NCBI GenBank assembly: GCA_002316215.1
Contig: DCDB01000309.1
Location: 1 to 21,615 of the forward strand
Length of the DNA stretch: 21,615 nt
Reading direction: 5' to 3'
DNA from: Lachnospiraceae bacterium UBA1066
GTDB lineage: Bacteria; Bacillota; Clostridia; Lachnospirales; Lachnospiraceae
Both the position numbers and the translations under genes were made by a program. This document shows, one piece after another, positions 6,691-13,986 of this stretch (position 1 is its first letter; the number at the start of each line of letters is the position of its first letter). Under the pieces are notes generated by a model. That model did not search any database, was not told the origin of the DNA, and saw only the letters and a program-made list of their open reading frames with translations.

Positions 6691-6828
6691 GGAACATTTT
6701 CCCGCGCGTTATCACGATTAATAAGTAGAGGACGTGATAACTGCCAGTTTCCTAAAAAACTTTTTGAAAAAATTGAAAATTCCGGGAACATTATCGGAAG
6801 ACTTATCACGTTTAATAAATAGAGGACG
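6691..6828 (+). repeat. 44-bp direct repeat in the leader of the sigma-like gene
   Basis: Units at 6691-6734 and 6785-6828 start exactly 94 bp apart. Each has GGAACATT, a variable 10 bases, then a 26-base block matching at 24 positions (TTATCACG…TTAATAA…TAGAGGACG). In the first unit TTATCACG (6709-6716) is also mirrored by CGTGATAA (6733-6740), an 8-bp inverted repeat. The rest of 6576-6855 has no convincing gene. A lone TATAAT at 6660-6665 could be a -10. The 94-bp period is close to nine helical turns, so two regulator-binding units are likely (inference). Confidence 0.7.
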
Positions 6829-6855
6829 CCATCCTCGGAAAGGAGATGAAAAAAC

Positions 6856-7758
6856 ATGGCAATCAAGATTGAAAAGAAAAAGAAATTCCTTCCGTACCGC
6901 AACGCTGAATTCATACCTGCGTATCTGTTCATACCAAAGGAACTGTTAGACCAGGTCAACGATGAAAGTCTGAGATCGTTACCGCGTACTCTTCGAGGCT
7001 TTATGTATGATAAGGCAGCTATTAAAGTTGTGGAAAGCGACCTGTTTCTGCTATTAATATGCGATATGTACGCATATATGGTCTGGCCGTTTATGTGTCC
7101 CAGAGAAAAGCGCGAGATATATTCCGGTTATGATCCGATGTGGATTGCGGCGCATAATCCTAATATCTGGATTCATGCTCTGATGGATTGTAACTACCTG
7201 CCGGATATCTACTCGCTTATGGAAAACTGTGAGTTGGATTATTACCACAATTTCCTTCCTTTGAACTTCGTAGAGCTTGCGCTGGAGGTATCGGTTCACG
7301 CGGGAATGGCAATGAACCATCTGTTCGACGTGTATGAAACCGTCAGAGCGATGCCCTGTGAGGAAGATTTCGACTTCCGCGCCAGCAATCAGAAAAAGGA
7401 TTTCTACCGCAAGTGGTATCACACGCAGACACAGCACCCGCAGATTTCTCTTGATGGGTTCAAGACGGATTATGCCGAAGAACACGACGGTCTGGAATGG
7501 GATATCGAAGATGAGTCGGCAAACTTTGAGAACGAATCCACGGTAAAGGTCCTTGCGGAGCAGTTTATGGAAACACTGTCCGAAAAGGACAAGCAGATCC
7601 TTCAGCTTCGACTGGAGGGCTACACAATGGAAGAAGTCGCGGAAAAGCTCGGCTACGCCAACCACAGCGGCGTACTGAAGCGGCTCCGAAAGATCGGTCA
7701 GGCGTTTGAAAAATACGCCGATGTCGATTACGGCTTCGACGGAAAACGAATCATTTAA
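6856..7758 (+). CDS. Sigma-70 region 4-like HTH protein of the element
   Basis: A 300-residue protein. The last 70 residues form a sigma region 4 / LuxR-type helix-turn-helix: LSEKDKQILQLRLEGYTMEE followed by VAEKLGYANHSGVLKRLRKI. The first 230 residues are aromatic-rich, contain no sigma region 2, and match nothing I can name. It may therefore be a replication or regulatory protein that has borrowed a sigma-type DNA-binding domain. AAGGAG sits about 10 bases before the ATG. The direct repeats just upstream are candidate binding sites. It is followed by a strong terminator, so it is monocistronic. Confidence 0.75.
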   Translation: MAIKIEKKKKFLPYRNAEFIPAYLFIPKELLDQVNDESLRSLPRTLRGFMYDKAAIKVVESDLFLLLICDMYAYMVWPFMCPREKREIYSGYDPMWIAAHNPNIWIHALMDCNYLPDIYSLMENCELDYYHNFLPLNFVELALEVSVHAGMAMNHLFDVYETVRAMPCEEDFDFRASNQKKDFYRKWYHTQTQHPQISLDGFKTDYAEEHDGLEWDIEDESANFENESTVKVLAEQFMETLSEKDKQILQLRLEGYTMEEVAEKLGYANHSGVLKRLRKIGQAFEKYADVDYGFDGKRII

Positions 7759-7793
7759 GCATCTGTTGATGATTATCGGCAGGTGCTTTTTTG
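7757..7793 (+). terminator. Terminator after the sigma-like gene
   Basis: AAGCATCTG (7757-7765) pairs with CAGGTGCTT (7780-7788), nine pairs with one G-T, followed by a T run. The first bases overlap the stop codon. Confidence 0.85.
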
Positions 7794-7795
7794 AT

Positions 7796-7850
7796 GCCCG
7801 GATTTCTCCGGGCTTTATTATTTGATAACTGCTCCCACAAATCCGGGAGC
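7796..7850 (+). promoter_or_regulatory. Two hairpins ahead of the ATPase gene
   Basis: GCCCGGA (7796-7802)/TCCGGGC (7807-7813) is a 7-bp stem with a 4-base loop, followed only by a weak T tract. GCTCCC (7831-7836)/GGGAGC (7845-7850) is a second stem lying directly before the GAAAGGAGG of the short reading frame at 7868. They could be a back-up terminator and a translational control hairpin. Confidence 0.5.
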
Positions 7851-7867
7851 GAAAGGAGGCGAAAATC

Positions 7868-7966
7868 ATGATGGTCAGAAAACAACCCGCTAAAAGGAAG
7901 GAGATGATGAAGCATGGGAAAGATTCAACTGATCGATGCAGAGACCCTGTATTACAAGCCCCTTGA
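7868..7966 (+). CDS. Possible leader peptide overlapping the ATPase start
   Basis: A 32-codon frame begins at ATG 7868, 7 bases after a strong AAAGGAGG, and ends with TGA at 7964, out of frame inside the ATPase gene that starts at 7914. The peptide (MMVRKQPAKRKEMMKHGK…) is very basic. Overlap with the downstream start suggests translational coupling rather than a functional peptide. It could also be a chance frame. Confidence 0.35.
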   Translation: MMVRKQPAKRKEMMKHGKDSTDRCRDPVLQAP

Positions 7967-9041
7967 GCATCCGAAGATGCTCATCGACGGCGTCCTCTCG
8001 GGCGGCCTTGCGATCATGGCCGGTGATTCAAAAATCGGCAAGAGCTGGATGGTGCTATGGATGTGCCTCCAGATCAGCAAAGGCGAACCCGTATGGGGAC
8101 TGCCCACCAGAAAGACGGACGTTGTGTATCTCGCACTGGAGGACCGCGAATGGCGTGTTCAGCAGCGTATGCAGGACCTGACGGACACTCCGCCGGACAA
8201 CCTGCATTTTGGTTTCTCCTGCGGTCAGCTCGGTGCCGAGCTGGAAAGCCAGATCGAGGACGTATTGAAGGATTATCCCTCCACGGGGCTGCTCTTCATC
8301 GATACTCTTCAGATGGTAAGAGACAATGTTTCCGCGAAGGTCAATGCCTATGCGCAGGATTACAAGGATCTGTCCTCTCTCAAGAAGATCGCAGACAATC
8401 ACGGCATCTGTATCTTCGTCGTACACCACACCCGTAAGGAACGGGACGGCGGCAATATCTTCAATGATATGACTGGCTCGACTGGTATCATGGGTGTGGC
8501 GGATACCGGCATGATCCTGCGTAAGGAGGACCGGTTCGGAGACAATGCCACGCTCTGTATTACCGGACGTGATGTGGAGGAGAAAAAACTGAAAATGCAG
8601 ATGTGCGGCATCAAATGGGAGATCACCGAGGAACTCAGCGCCGATGATCTGCGCAAGGAACGGATCCCCGATTTTGTGTTCAAGGTCGTGGATTTTCTTT
8701 TTGAGCACAGACAGTTTGAGGGTACTGTTACCGAATTGCTTGCCGCTGTCGGCAATACCGTGCTGAAACCCAATGTTGCCAGCAAGTATCTGACACGCTT
8801 TTACAGCGAGGTATTTGTTCCGATGGGTATCACCTATGAGTACCGCAAAACGGCGGCAGCGAGAACGATCAGCTTAACGCTGAATGACGGTGCTGACGGT
8901 GATGACGGTCTTTCCGGGACCGAGAGGCTTGCGTCACTGCGGGCACAGAATGACGGTATATCCTCATTCCCCGTTTTACCGTCACAAGCGTCATTTGCGT
9001 CATGGGAGGAGGTGGACGACGATGAAGAATTACCGTTCTGA
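7914..9041 (+). CDS. RepA-like AAA ATPase (AAA_25 / DnaB-KaiC type)
   Basis: A 375-residue RecA-fold ATPase of the plasmid RepA helicase type. Walker A is GDSKIGKS (residues 37-44), Walker B LLFID (126-130), and a likely sensor segment is FVVHHTRK (168-175). The region after about residue 240 is a winged-helix-like C-terminus. The last about 50 residues are low complexity (NDGADGDDG…), and this stretch coincides with an array of TGACG sites in the DNA. AAGGAGATGATGAAGC precedes the ATG. In related elements this protein is placed in replication of the excised circle. It ends exactly where the oriT-like structure begins, so replication and transfer functions are adjacent. Confidence 0.85.
   Translation: MGKIQLIDAETLYYKPLEHPKMLIDGVLSGGLAIMAGDSKIGKSWMVLWMCLQISKGEPVWGLPTRKTDVVYLALEDREWRVQQRMQDLTDTPPDNLHFGFSCGQLGAELESQIEDVLKDYPSTGLLFIDTLQMVRDNVSAKVNAYAQDYKDLSSLKKIADNHGICIFVVHHTRKERDGGNIFNDMTGSTGIMGVADTGMILRKEDRFGDNATLCITGRDVEEKKLKMQMCGIKWEITEELSADDLRKERIPDFVFKVVDFLFEHRQFEGTVTELLAAVGNTVLKPNVASKYLTRFYSEVFVPMGITYEYRKTAAARTISLTLNDGADGDDGLSGTERLASLRAQNDGISSFPVLPSQASFASWEEVDDDEELPF
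8885..9002. repeat. Dyad-symmetric array of eight TGACG sites
   Basis: TGACG is found at 8885, 8894, 8903 and 8951. Its complement CGTCA is found at 8932, 8980, 8989 and 8998. Every site has a mirror partner: first base of one plus last base of the other always equals 17887, so the centre lies between 8943 and 8944. The outer triplets have an exact 9-bp period. The sequence between sites is not palindromic. The array lies inside the last 40 codons of the ATPase gene. It resembles iterons or an initiator-binding origin region. A 9-bp period also equals three codons, so part of the regularity could reflect peptide repeats. Confidence 0.75.
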
Positions 9042-9166
9042 GGGGCGCGGGGCTATACACCGCTTTTCTATCCGTAAGGATAGCGAGCATGGGATTTGTA
9101 TAGCCGTCCGGCTCCCAATTCCCTCGTATCTTCCGATACGAAAGGGGCGCGCCCCTGTAACCCCGC
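9041..9166 (+). other. oriT: Structured oriT candidate upstream of mobC
   Basis: The 140 bp before mobC fold into nested stems. AGGGGCGCG (9041-9049) can pair with CGCGCCCCT (9148-9156). Inside, GGCTATACA (9051-9059) pairs with TGTATAGCC (9097-9105) and encloses CTATCC-GTAA-GGATAG (9068-9083), and TCGTATC (9124-9130) pairs with GATACGA (9135-9141). The right arm also forms a perfect 14-bp palindrome (9143-9156), and GCGGGG (9047-9052) can alternatively pair with CCCCGC (9161-9166). A position directly upstream of mobC and relaxase genes, plus inverted repeats, is typical of oriT. A structured leader RNA is the alternative. The nic site is not identifiable by eye. Confidence 0.6.
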
Positions 9167-9184
9167 TGAGAGGAGGTGATCAAT

Positions 9185-9508
9185 ATGCGTAATCGAACGG
9201 ACGAAATCAACGTGAGGGTCTTCAAAACCGAAAAGAATATCATCCGAAGAAAAGCGAAGAAGTGCGGCATGAATATGTCGGAATATCTCCGCACACTCGG
9301 AACGGAAGCAGCGGTGAAAGAAGCCCCGCGTGAGGAACTGATGCTGGCGTACCGGAAGCTGACGAAGCTCCACGACGGCATCCGCTATGAGGTCGCTATG
9401 ACCGAGTTTAACGATGCCTTTACGGAGATCGAAGGTCTGCTTCTGAAAGCCTACCACGGAGAGGAGGATGATGCCGATGGCGGTAACGAAGATCTGGGCA
9501 ATCCATGA
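9185..9508 (+). CDS. mobC: MobC-like relaxosome accessory protein
   Basis: A 107-residue protein with an N-terminal ribbon-helix-helix: INVRVFKTEKNIIRRKAKKC followed by GMNMSEYLRTLG, the usual MobC beginning. The rest is helical and acidic at the C-terminus. The ATG at 9185 is preferred over the in-frame GTG at 9176 because that GTG is part of the AGGAGGTGATC ribosome binding site. The gene overlaps the relaxase start by 32 bp. It probably binds the adjacent oriT and helps the relaxase open it. Confidence 0.85.
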   Translation: MRNRTDEINVRVFKTEKNIIRRKAKKCGMNMSEYLRTLGTEAAVKEAPREELMLAYRKLTKLHDGIRYEVAMTEFNDAFTEIEGLLLKAYHGEEDDADGGNEDLGNP

Positions 9509-10922
9509 CAGCGTCTCCCGCGTTGTGGAGTATTGCAGCAATCCCGAAAAGACTAAGCTGACGGATCTGGAGCAGGTGCTTATCTACGCCGCCAACAAAG
9601 CCAAAACGCTTGACGAAGGCGAGCAGAGCTACGCCGTCTCCGGAGTGAACTGTACGCCCGATACAGCGATCAAAGAAATGACCGCTACGCAGAAACGCTT
9701 CGGCAAAACCGGCGGCAATGTTGCCTACCACGCATACCAGTCCTTCAAGACCGGTGAGGTATCGGCGGCGGAGTGCCATCAGATCGGGCTGGAAACAGCT
9801 CGGAGGCTGTGGGGTGACAACTATCAAGTGTTGGTGGCAACCCACTTCAACACAGGGACCTATCACAATCACTTTGTGGTGAACTCCGTCGGGATGTGGG
9901 ACGGAAAAAAGCTGGAAGCCAAATACGGCGTTTATTATCAGCTCCGCGCCATGTCGGACCGTATCTGCAAGGAGCATGGACTGTCGGTGGTAAAGAACCC
10001 GCAGAAGCACAAAACGGCGCGTTCAGTCTACTTTGCCGAGAAGAACGGTGAGCCCACCCGCTTCAATCTGATGCGGGAAGCCTTGGATAAAGCTATGACG
10101 ATGGCGTCCAGTTGGACTGAGCTTTCGACGGTACTTCGGAAGATGGGATATATCTTTGAAAGCGGCCCCTATCACAAGTACGCGACGATCCGATCCATCG
10201 GCTCAAAGAAAGGCGTCCGTACCTTCCGGCTCGGTGACGAGTACAGCAAGGAAAGTATCGAGGACAGGCTGATAGATAACCAACGGGACTACAGGGTAAC
10301 GCAGAGATATTTCGAGTTCCTGGAGCCCTACACAAAGGAATACGCAAGAGCAAACCCGCCTACGGAAATGTATTACCGCAAGCGGGATTTTTATTTCCGC
10401 GCCCCCCGCGTGACCGGCTATATCAGCTTTTTCCGATGCGTTGCCATCGTACTCGGTATCGCTCCGATGTACGAAAAGCAGTATCAGAAACCGCTGTCAG
10501 CGGAATGCCGTGAGGCCTGCCGCAAGCTGGACCGCTACACCGATGAGGTGACGCTGGTGTGTCAGGAGCATCTGGAGACACCGCAGGACATTCAGGACTA
10601 TATCGTCCGGATGAACGCGGAGATCGACGAGGTAACTGCCGTTCGCAGCAAGATCCGCAATAAGCAGCGGAACTGCGCCAATCCCGTGCAGATGGAAGAA
10701 CTCAAAAAGAAGTGCGCGGCTTGCACGACGGTGCTTACAGACCTCCGCAAAAAGAAGAAAACAGCCTGCAATGTCATCGAGGATGATCCGAAGCTCCGTG
10801 AGCTTTTGGAAAATGAATTCGAGGCTCGGCTGGAAAACGACCCGTATCTTTCCGAAAGAGAGAAACGGGCCATTCGAGAACAGTCTTCTCCTCAGAGAGA
10901 AGAACACGATTATGAACGCTGA
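9477..10922 (+). CDS. Relaxase/mobilization nuclease (MobA/VirD2 family)
   Basis: A 481-residue relaxase. The N-terminus MAVTKIWAIHDSVSRVVEYC is typical of Firmicute MOBP-like relaxases of integrative elements, with a candidate catalytic Tyr19. The metal-binding histidines are in ATHFNTGTYHNHFVVNS (His123, His130, His132), and His85 lies in the conserved AYHAYQSFK segment. The C-terminal 150 residues are basic and partly coiled. I chose the third ATG (9477), placed 10 bases after GAGGAGG; ATGs at 9468 and 9471 are too close to it. It would nick at oriT and carry the strand into a helper's secretion channel. The length is usual for this family and no truncation is seen. Confidence 0.9.
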   Translation: MAVTKIWAIHDSVSRVVEYCSNPEKTKLTDLEQVLIYAANKAKTLDEGEQSYAVSGVNCTPDTAIKEMTATQKRFGKTGGNVAYHAYQSFKTGEVSAAECHQIGLETARRLWGDNYQVLVATHFNTGTYHNHFVVNSVGMWDGKKLEAKYGVYYQLRAMSDRICKEHGLSVVKNPQKHKTARSVYFAEKNGEPTRFNLMREALDKAMTMASSWTELSTVLRKMGYIFESGPYHKYATIRSIGSKKGVRTFRLGDEYSKESIEDRLIDNQRDYRVTQRYFEFLEPYTKEYARANPPTEMYYRKRDFYFRAPRVTGYISFFRCVAIVLGIAPMYEKQYQKPLSAECREACRKLDRYTDEVTLVCQEHLETPQDIQDYIVRMNAEIDEVTAVRSKIRNKQRNCANPVQMEELKKKCAACTTVLTDLRKKKKTACNVIEDDPKLRELLENEFEARLENDPYLSEREKRAIREQSSPQREEHDYER

Positions 10923-10945
10923 TTACAGCAGAAAGGAATGATTTT

Positions 10946-11872
10946 ATGAAGAAAAACCAAGTAATTGATTTGGGATTGACCGGCTACGATGAGCTGTTCA
11001 TGAACGATCAGGAACGTGCGGATATCCGGAAACCAAAGGTCGAGGAGATTCCGCTCAGTGAGCTTACGTCCTTTAAGGACCACCCGTTCAAGGTAAAGAA
11101 CGACGAGGAAATGTCAGAACTGATGAAGAGCATTGCCGATTCCGGCGTTCTGGCTCCCGCGCTGGCGCGTCCGAAGGACGGAGGCGGATATGAACTGATT
11201 TCCGGCCACAGACGTCTTGCCGCATGCAAAGCACTGGGAATGGAGACGATGCCCGTTATCATCCGCGATCTGACGGACGAAGAGGCCGTAATCACGATGG
11301 TAGACAGCAACCTGCAGCGGGAGCATATCCTGCCGTCTGAAAAGGCATTTGCGTACAAGATGAAGCTTGAGGCAATCAAGCATCAGGGCAAAGCTTCTAC
11401 GCAACTTGCGCAGAAGTTGTCTGTTGAACTTGTCGGCGATGCTGCCGGGGAAAGCAAGGATCAGGTCCGCAGATATATCCGGCTGACCGAGCTGATTCCC
11501 GATATCCTCCAGATGGTGGATGACGGAAAAATTGCCCTTACTCCGGCGGTGGAACTTTCGTATCTGCAGGATTTTGAACAGGAAGCGCTCTTCTCCATTA
11601 TGGACTGCGACGAGGTGACACCGTCGCTTTCCCAGGCTCAGCGTTTGCGCCGCATGAGCGAGGATCAGACGTTTACTGACAGAACTGCAATGCAGGTATT
11701 GTCCGAAGTCAAGGGCAATCAGGTTGAATATGTAAAGGTCCCGATGGATCAGCTCCGCAGCTACTTCCGCTCGGGTACCTCCATTAAACAGATGACCGAG
11801 ACGCTTGTCAAGGCTATGGAATTTTACAACAAACACTTGGAGCGTCAGCGCAGAGACCGCGACGCCCGCTAA
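10946..11872 (+). CDS. ParB/Spo0J-family protein without a ParA partner
   Basis: A 308-residue protein. The ParB N-terminal domain (about residues 34-130) includes the CTP-binding signature region ISGHRRLAACKALGMETMPV (GHRR at 87-90) and SNLQREHILPSEKAFAYKMK. A helix-turn-helix region follows (about 140-220), with a C-terminal helical part. AAAGGAATG precedes the ATG. No parA gene is present in the element. In mobile elements, solitary ParB-like proteins act as regulators or stabilisers rather than in segregation. The gene begins 23 bp after the relaxase stop and probably belongs to the same transcript. Confidence 0.85.
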   Translation: MKKNQVIDLGLTGYDELFMNDQERADIRKPKVEEIPLSELTSFKDHPFKVKNDEEMSELMKSIADSGVLAPALARPKDGGGYELISGHRRLAACKALGMETMPVIIRDLTDEEAVITMVDSNLQREHILPSEKAFAYKMKLEAIKHQGKASTQLAQKLSVELVGDAAGESKDQVRRYIRLTELIPDILQMVDDGKIALTPAVELSYLQDFEQEALFSIMDCDEVTPSLSQAQRLRRMSEDQTFTDRTAMQVLSEVKGNQVEYVKVPMDQLRSYFRSGTSIKQMTETLVKAMEFYNKHLERQRRDRDAR

Positions 11873-11891
11873 TTTGAAAGGAGATTTTACT

Positions 11892-12305
11892 ATGATTAAT
11901 TATGATTACTTTACTGAAGGCAGAATGGAAGAACTGGACCAGATGGTCGAAAACTTTACTGAGACCGGCTGCAAGACCGTTGAGGAAATGCTTCTCGCTT
12001 TTCTTGAAGAGCATTTGGATATCGATCCCTTTATCCCGGATATGACCGTGATTTTCACTGATGAGTATGCGCATGAGCTTGTTGTGATCCTGAACCAGGG
12101 CGAGATCAGCTACGTTCTGGACGCGATCGATGAGAAGCTCTCTAACCTTGAACGCACGGAGCGCCTGCCGTTGGAAGAGGAAAAGGCACGTCTTATGCAT
12201 GATTACTATTTTGGAAGAAGGATTCCGCATGAAGAGATTGAGGCTGCTTCCAGCTATGAAGAACTGGACGACCTGATTAAGGGGGTGCTTGCCTATGATG
12301 AATGA
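11892..12305 (+). CDS. Acidic protein of unknown function (137 aa)
   Basis: Start at 11892 with AAAGGAG about 9 bases upstream. The longer in-frame version from 11805 would overlap parB. The 137-residue product is strongly acidic and helical, rich in Glu and Asp (for example FLEEHLDIDPFIPDMT and EEIEAASSYEELDDL). I do not recognise a domain. Its acidity and place between ParB and the excisionase-like genes would suit a regulatory partner or DNA-mimic protein, but that is speculation. It overlaps the next gene by 11 bp. Confidence 0.7.
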   Translation: MINYDYFTEGRMEELDQMVENFTETGCKTVEEMLLAFLEEHLDIDPFIPDMTVIFTDEYAHELVVILNQGEISYVLDAIDEKLSNLERTERLPLEEEKARLMHDYYFGRRIPHEEIEAASSYEELDDLIKGVLAYDE

Positions 12306-12573
12306 TACTGTCAACGCGAAATCGACACCTTTGTCCGAATCCGCTGTATTGAATACAATTAGTGCGGATAATGTTCCCGGGCTTCCGAAATACGATTTCA
12401 TGACCGCGAAGGAAGTCGGCGCCTATCTCGGAATCGGCAAATCCCAGGCATATGAGATCTGCAAGATGATCAATGCCAAGCTTGCTGCGGAAGGTTTCCT
12501 TACCTTCCGTGGCAAGGTTCCCCGTCAGGCGCTTATGGATCAGCTCCCCAGACAGGGTGGCGGAAATGAATAA
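12295..12573 (+). CDS. Excisionase-like HTH protein 1
   Basis: A 92-residue protein. After a 35-residue polar leader comes a MerR/excisionase-type helix-turn-helix: MTAKEVGAYLGIGKSQAYEI, then a short wing with FLTFRGKVPRQALMDQL. GGGGGTG lies about 9 bases before the ATG. It overlaps the genes on both sides. Proteins of this kind upstream of a tyrosine integrase usually act as Xis, bending DNA at the element ends and directing excision. It is paralogous in its core to the next gene. Confidence 0.8.
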   Translation: MMNDTVNAKSTPLSESAVLNTISADNVPGLPKYDFMTAKEVGAYLGIGKSQAYEICKMINAKLAAEGFLTFRGKVPRQALMDQLPRQGGGNE

Positions 12574-12850
12574 ACGGAATATCGACTTCTCCGTTAGGAG
12601 AACGGTTGCTCCTATTCAGAAGAAGGCTGAGATCATCAGTATTCTCCCCGTGAAAAGTGACCGGTATTACTACGTCGATGATATCTGCGCCATCCTCGGG
12701 ATCGGGCGGTCGCTGGCATACCGAATTATCGCAAAGCTTCATGCGGCCCAGCTCGATCACGGGGCTGATGAACCTCCCGGATGCATTTCAAAAGTATATT
12801 TTATGGAGCAGCTCTACGGGGCTGCTCCTCGGAAGGAGAACGCAATATGA
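12566..12850 (+). CDS. Excisionase-like HTH protein 2
   Basis: A 94-residue protein with the same core: YYVDDICAILGIGRSLAYRI, followed by a wing ending in SKVYFMEQLYG. The start at 12566 overlaps the upstream stop by 8 bp. The longer frame from 12473 would lie almost wholly inside that gene. Sharing the x-LGIG-S-AY-I pattern with its neighbour suggests an old duplication. One could be Xis and the other a regulator of int. Confidence 0.75.
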   Translation: MNKRNIDFSVRRTVAPIQKKAEIISILPVKSDRYYYVDDICAILGIGRSLAYRIIAKLHAAQLDHGADEPPGCISKVYFMEQLYGAAPRKENAI

Positions 12851-13986
12851 CAACAGACACTATCGACAGCAAGTATTTGCAGTATACCACCGTCAATATT
12901 CAGAAGAACGAGGCAAAAGGCACCTACAGTGTCAAATACCGTCTGAAACTGAAAGACGGCGGTATTGCAAAGGAGTCCATGAAGCGAGGCTTCAAAACTT
13001 TGAGAGAGGCGAAGCTCTTTACGGAAGAACTGAAACGAGACCATGCGGAAACGCTTTATAAGCTCGATCATCCGGAACTGACGATGACATTCTCCGAGCT
13101 ATATGAGAAATATAAAATCTCGCGGCTCGGAGATAAACCGTCTACGATCATCAACCGTGAAAGCCTCATTCAAAGCCGAGTCATCCCTTTTTTCGGGGAG
13201 ATGCAGATCAAAGACATTACGCAGGATACGATTTCACAGTGGCACGCCTGTTTCTACGATGATGACGGGCAACCAATATTCAAGGAGACCTACCTGCGTA
13301 GCCTGCACAGCCGTCTGTCCGCAATACTCAATTACGCGGTCCGCTGCGGCTGGCTGACAAAAAATCCCGCAAGCTCCTGCTCTATCGGTGTGAAGAACGC
13401 GGAGGAACGCCCAGTATGGACGCCGGAGGAATACAGCCTTTTTCGGAAAGCAATAGCTGATGATCCGGTTGCATTCTACGCTTTTGAAACCCTGTATTTC
13501 ACAGGGCTCCGAAAAGGAGAACTCCTGGCACTGAATATCGGTGATATCAATTTCGAGACAAACGTGATGAGCATAACCAAGTCACTTCAGGTTTTGAAAG
13601 GCCAGGAGGTTATTACCTCCCCGAAAACAAAAATGAGCGTCCGCAAGGTACGGCTGAACCAGGCACTTGCCGACGAACTGAAAGAGTATATTGCAACGCT
13701 TGAAAACCACGGTCCAAAAGACAGGCTTTTTCCGTTGCTCAGGAAAGAGCATCTGCGCTATACGCTTATGCGCGGAACAGAAGAAGCCGGTCTCAGCCCG
13801 ATAACAATCCATTGTTTCAGACACTCCCATATTACGAATCTGATTGCCGCCGGGTATTCGCCCGCTGATATAGCAAAGCGCGTGGGCCATGAGTCCATTT
13901 ATATCACGCTTCATTATTCTCATGCCTTCAAGAATGTTGAAGGCGACATTGCAGACAGTCTGGATCGTATTATGGAGGGATTCTGA
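12847..13986 (+). CDS. int: Site-specific tyrosine integrase of element B
   Basis: A 379-residue tyrosine recombinase. It has an N-terminal arm-binding domain (about 20-65), a core-binding SAM-like domain (about 78-175) and a catalytic domain (about 190-379). Catalytic residues are Arg222 in TGLRKGELL, a Lys near 260, His322 and Arg325 in HCFRHSH, His348 in GHES, and Tyr357 in LHYSHAF. The set is complete, so the enzyme should be active. The start at 12847 has AAGGAG 8 bases upstream. A longer frame from 12781 lies inside the preceding gene. The product is expected to recombine the core at guaA. Confidence 0.95.
   Translation: MTTDTIDSKYLQYTTVNIQKNEAKGTYSVKYRLKLKDGGIAKESMKRGFKTLREAKLFTEELKRDHAETLYKLDHPELTMTFSELYEKYKISRLGDKPSTIINRESLIQSRVIPFFGEMQIKDITQDTISQWHACFYDDDGQPIFKETYLRSLHSRLSAILNYAVRCGWLTKNPASSCSIGVKNAEERPVWTPEEYSLFRKAIADDPVAFYAFETLYFTGLRKGELLALNIGDINFETNVMSITKSLQVLKGQEVITSPKTKMSVRKVRLNQALADELKEYIATLENHGPKDRLFPLLRKEHLRYTLMRGTEEAGLSPITIHCFRHSHITNLIAAGYSPADIAKRVGHESIYITLHYSHAFKNVEGDIADSLDRIMEGF

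Noticed and set aside
7054..7869. Minus-strand frame of 271 codons
   Set aside because: Shadow of the sigma-like gene on the other strand. Its product has no recognisable domain and it runs through a terminator.
8055..8708. Minus-strand frame of 217 codons
   Set aside because: Shadow of the AAA ATPase gene, whose Walker motifs fix the true frame.
8881..9160. CRISPR-like repeat region
   Set aside because: The repeats are 5-7 bp with 9-bp period and inverted partners. There are no 20-40 bp repeats with unique spacers and no cas genes.
8884..9192. Plus-strand frame with MTV repeats across the ATPase 3' end and oriT region
   Set aside because: It arises from the TGACG repeats in another frame, has no good start context, and continues through the structured region.
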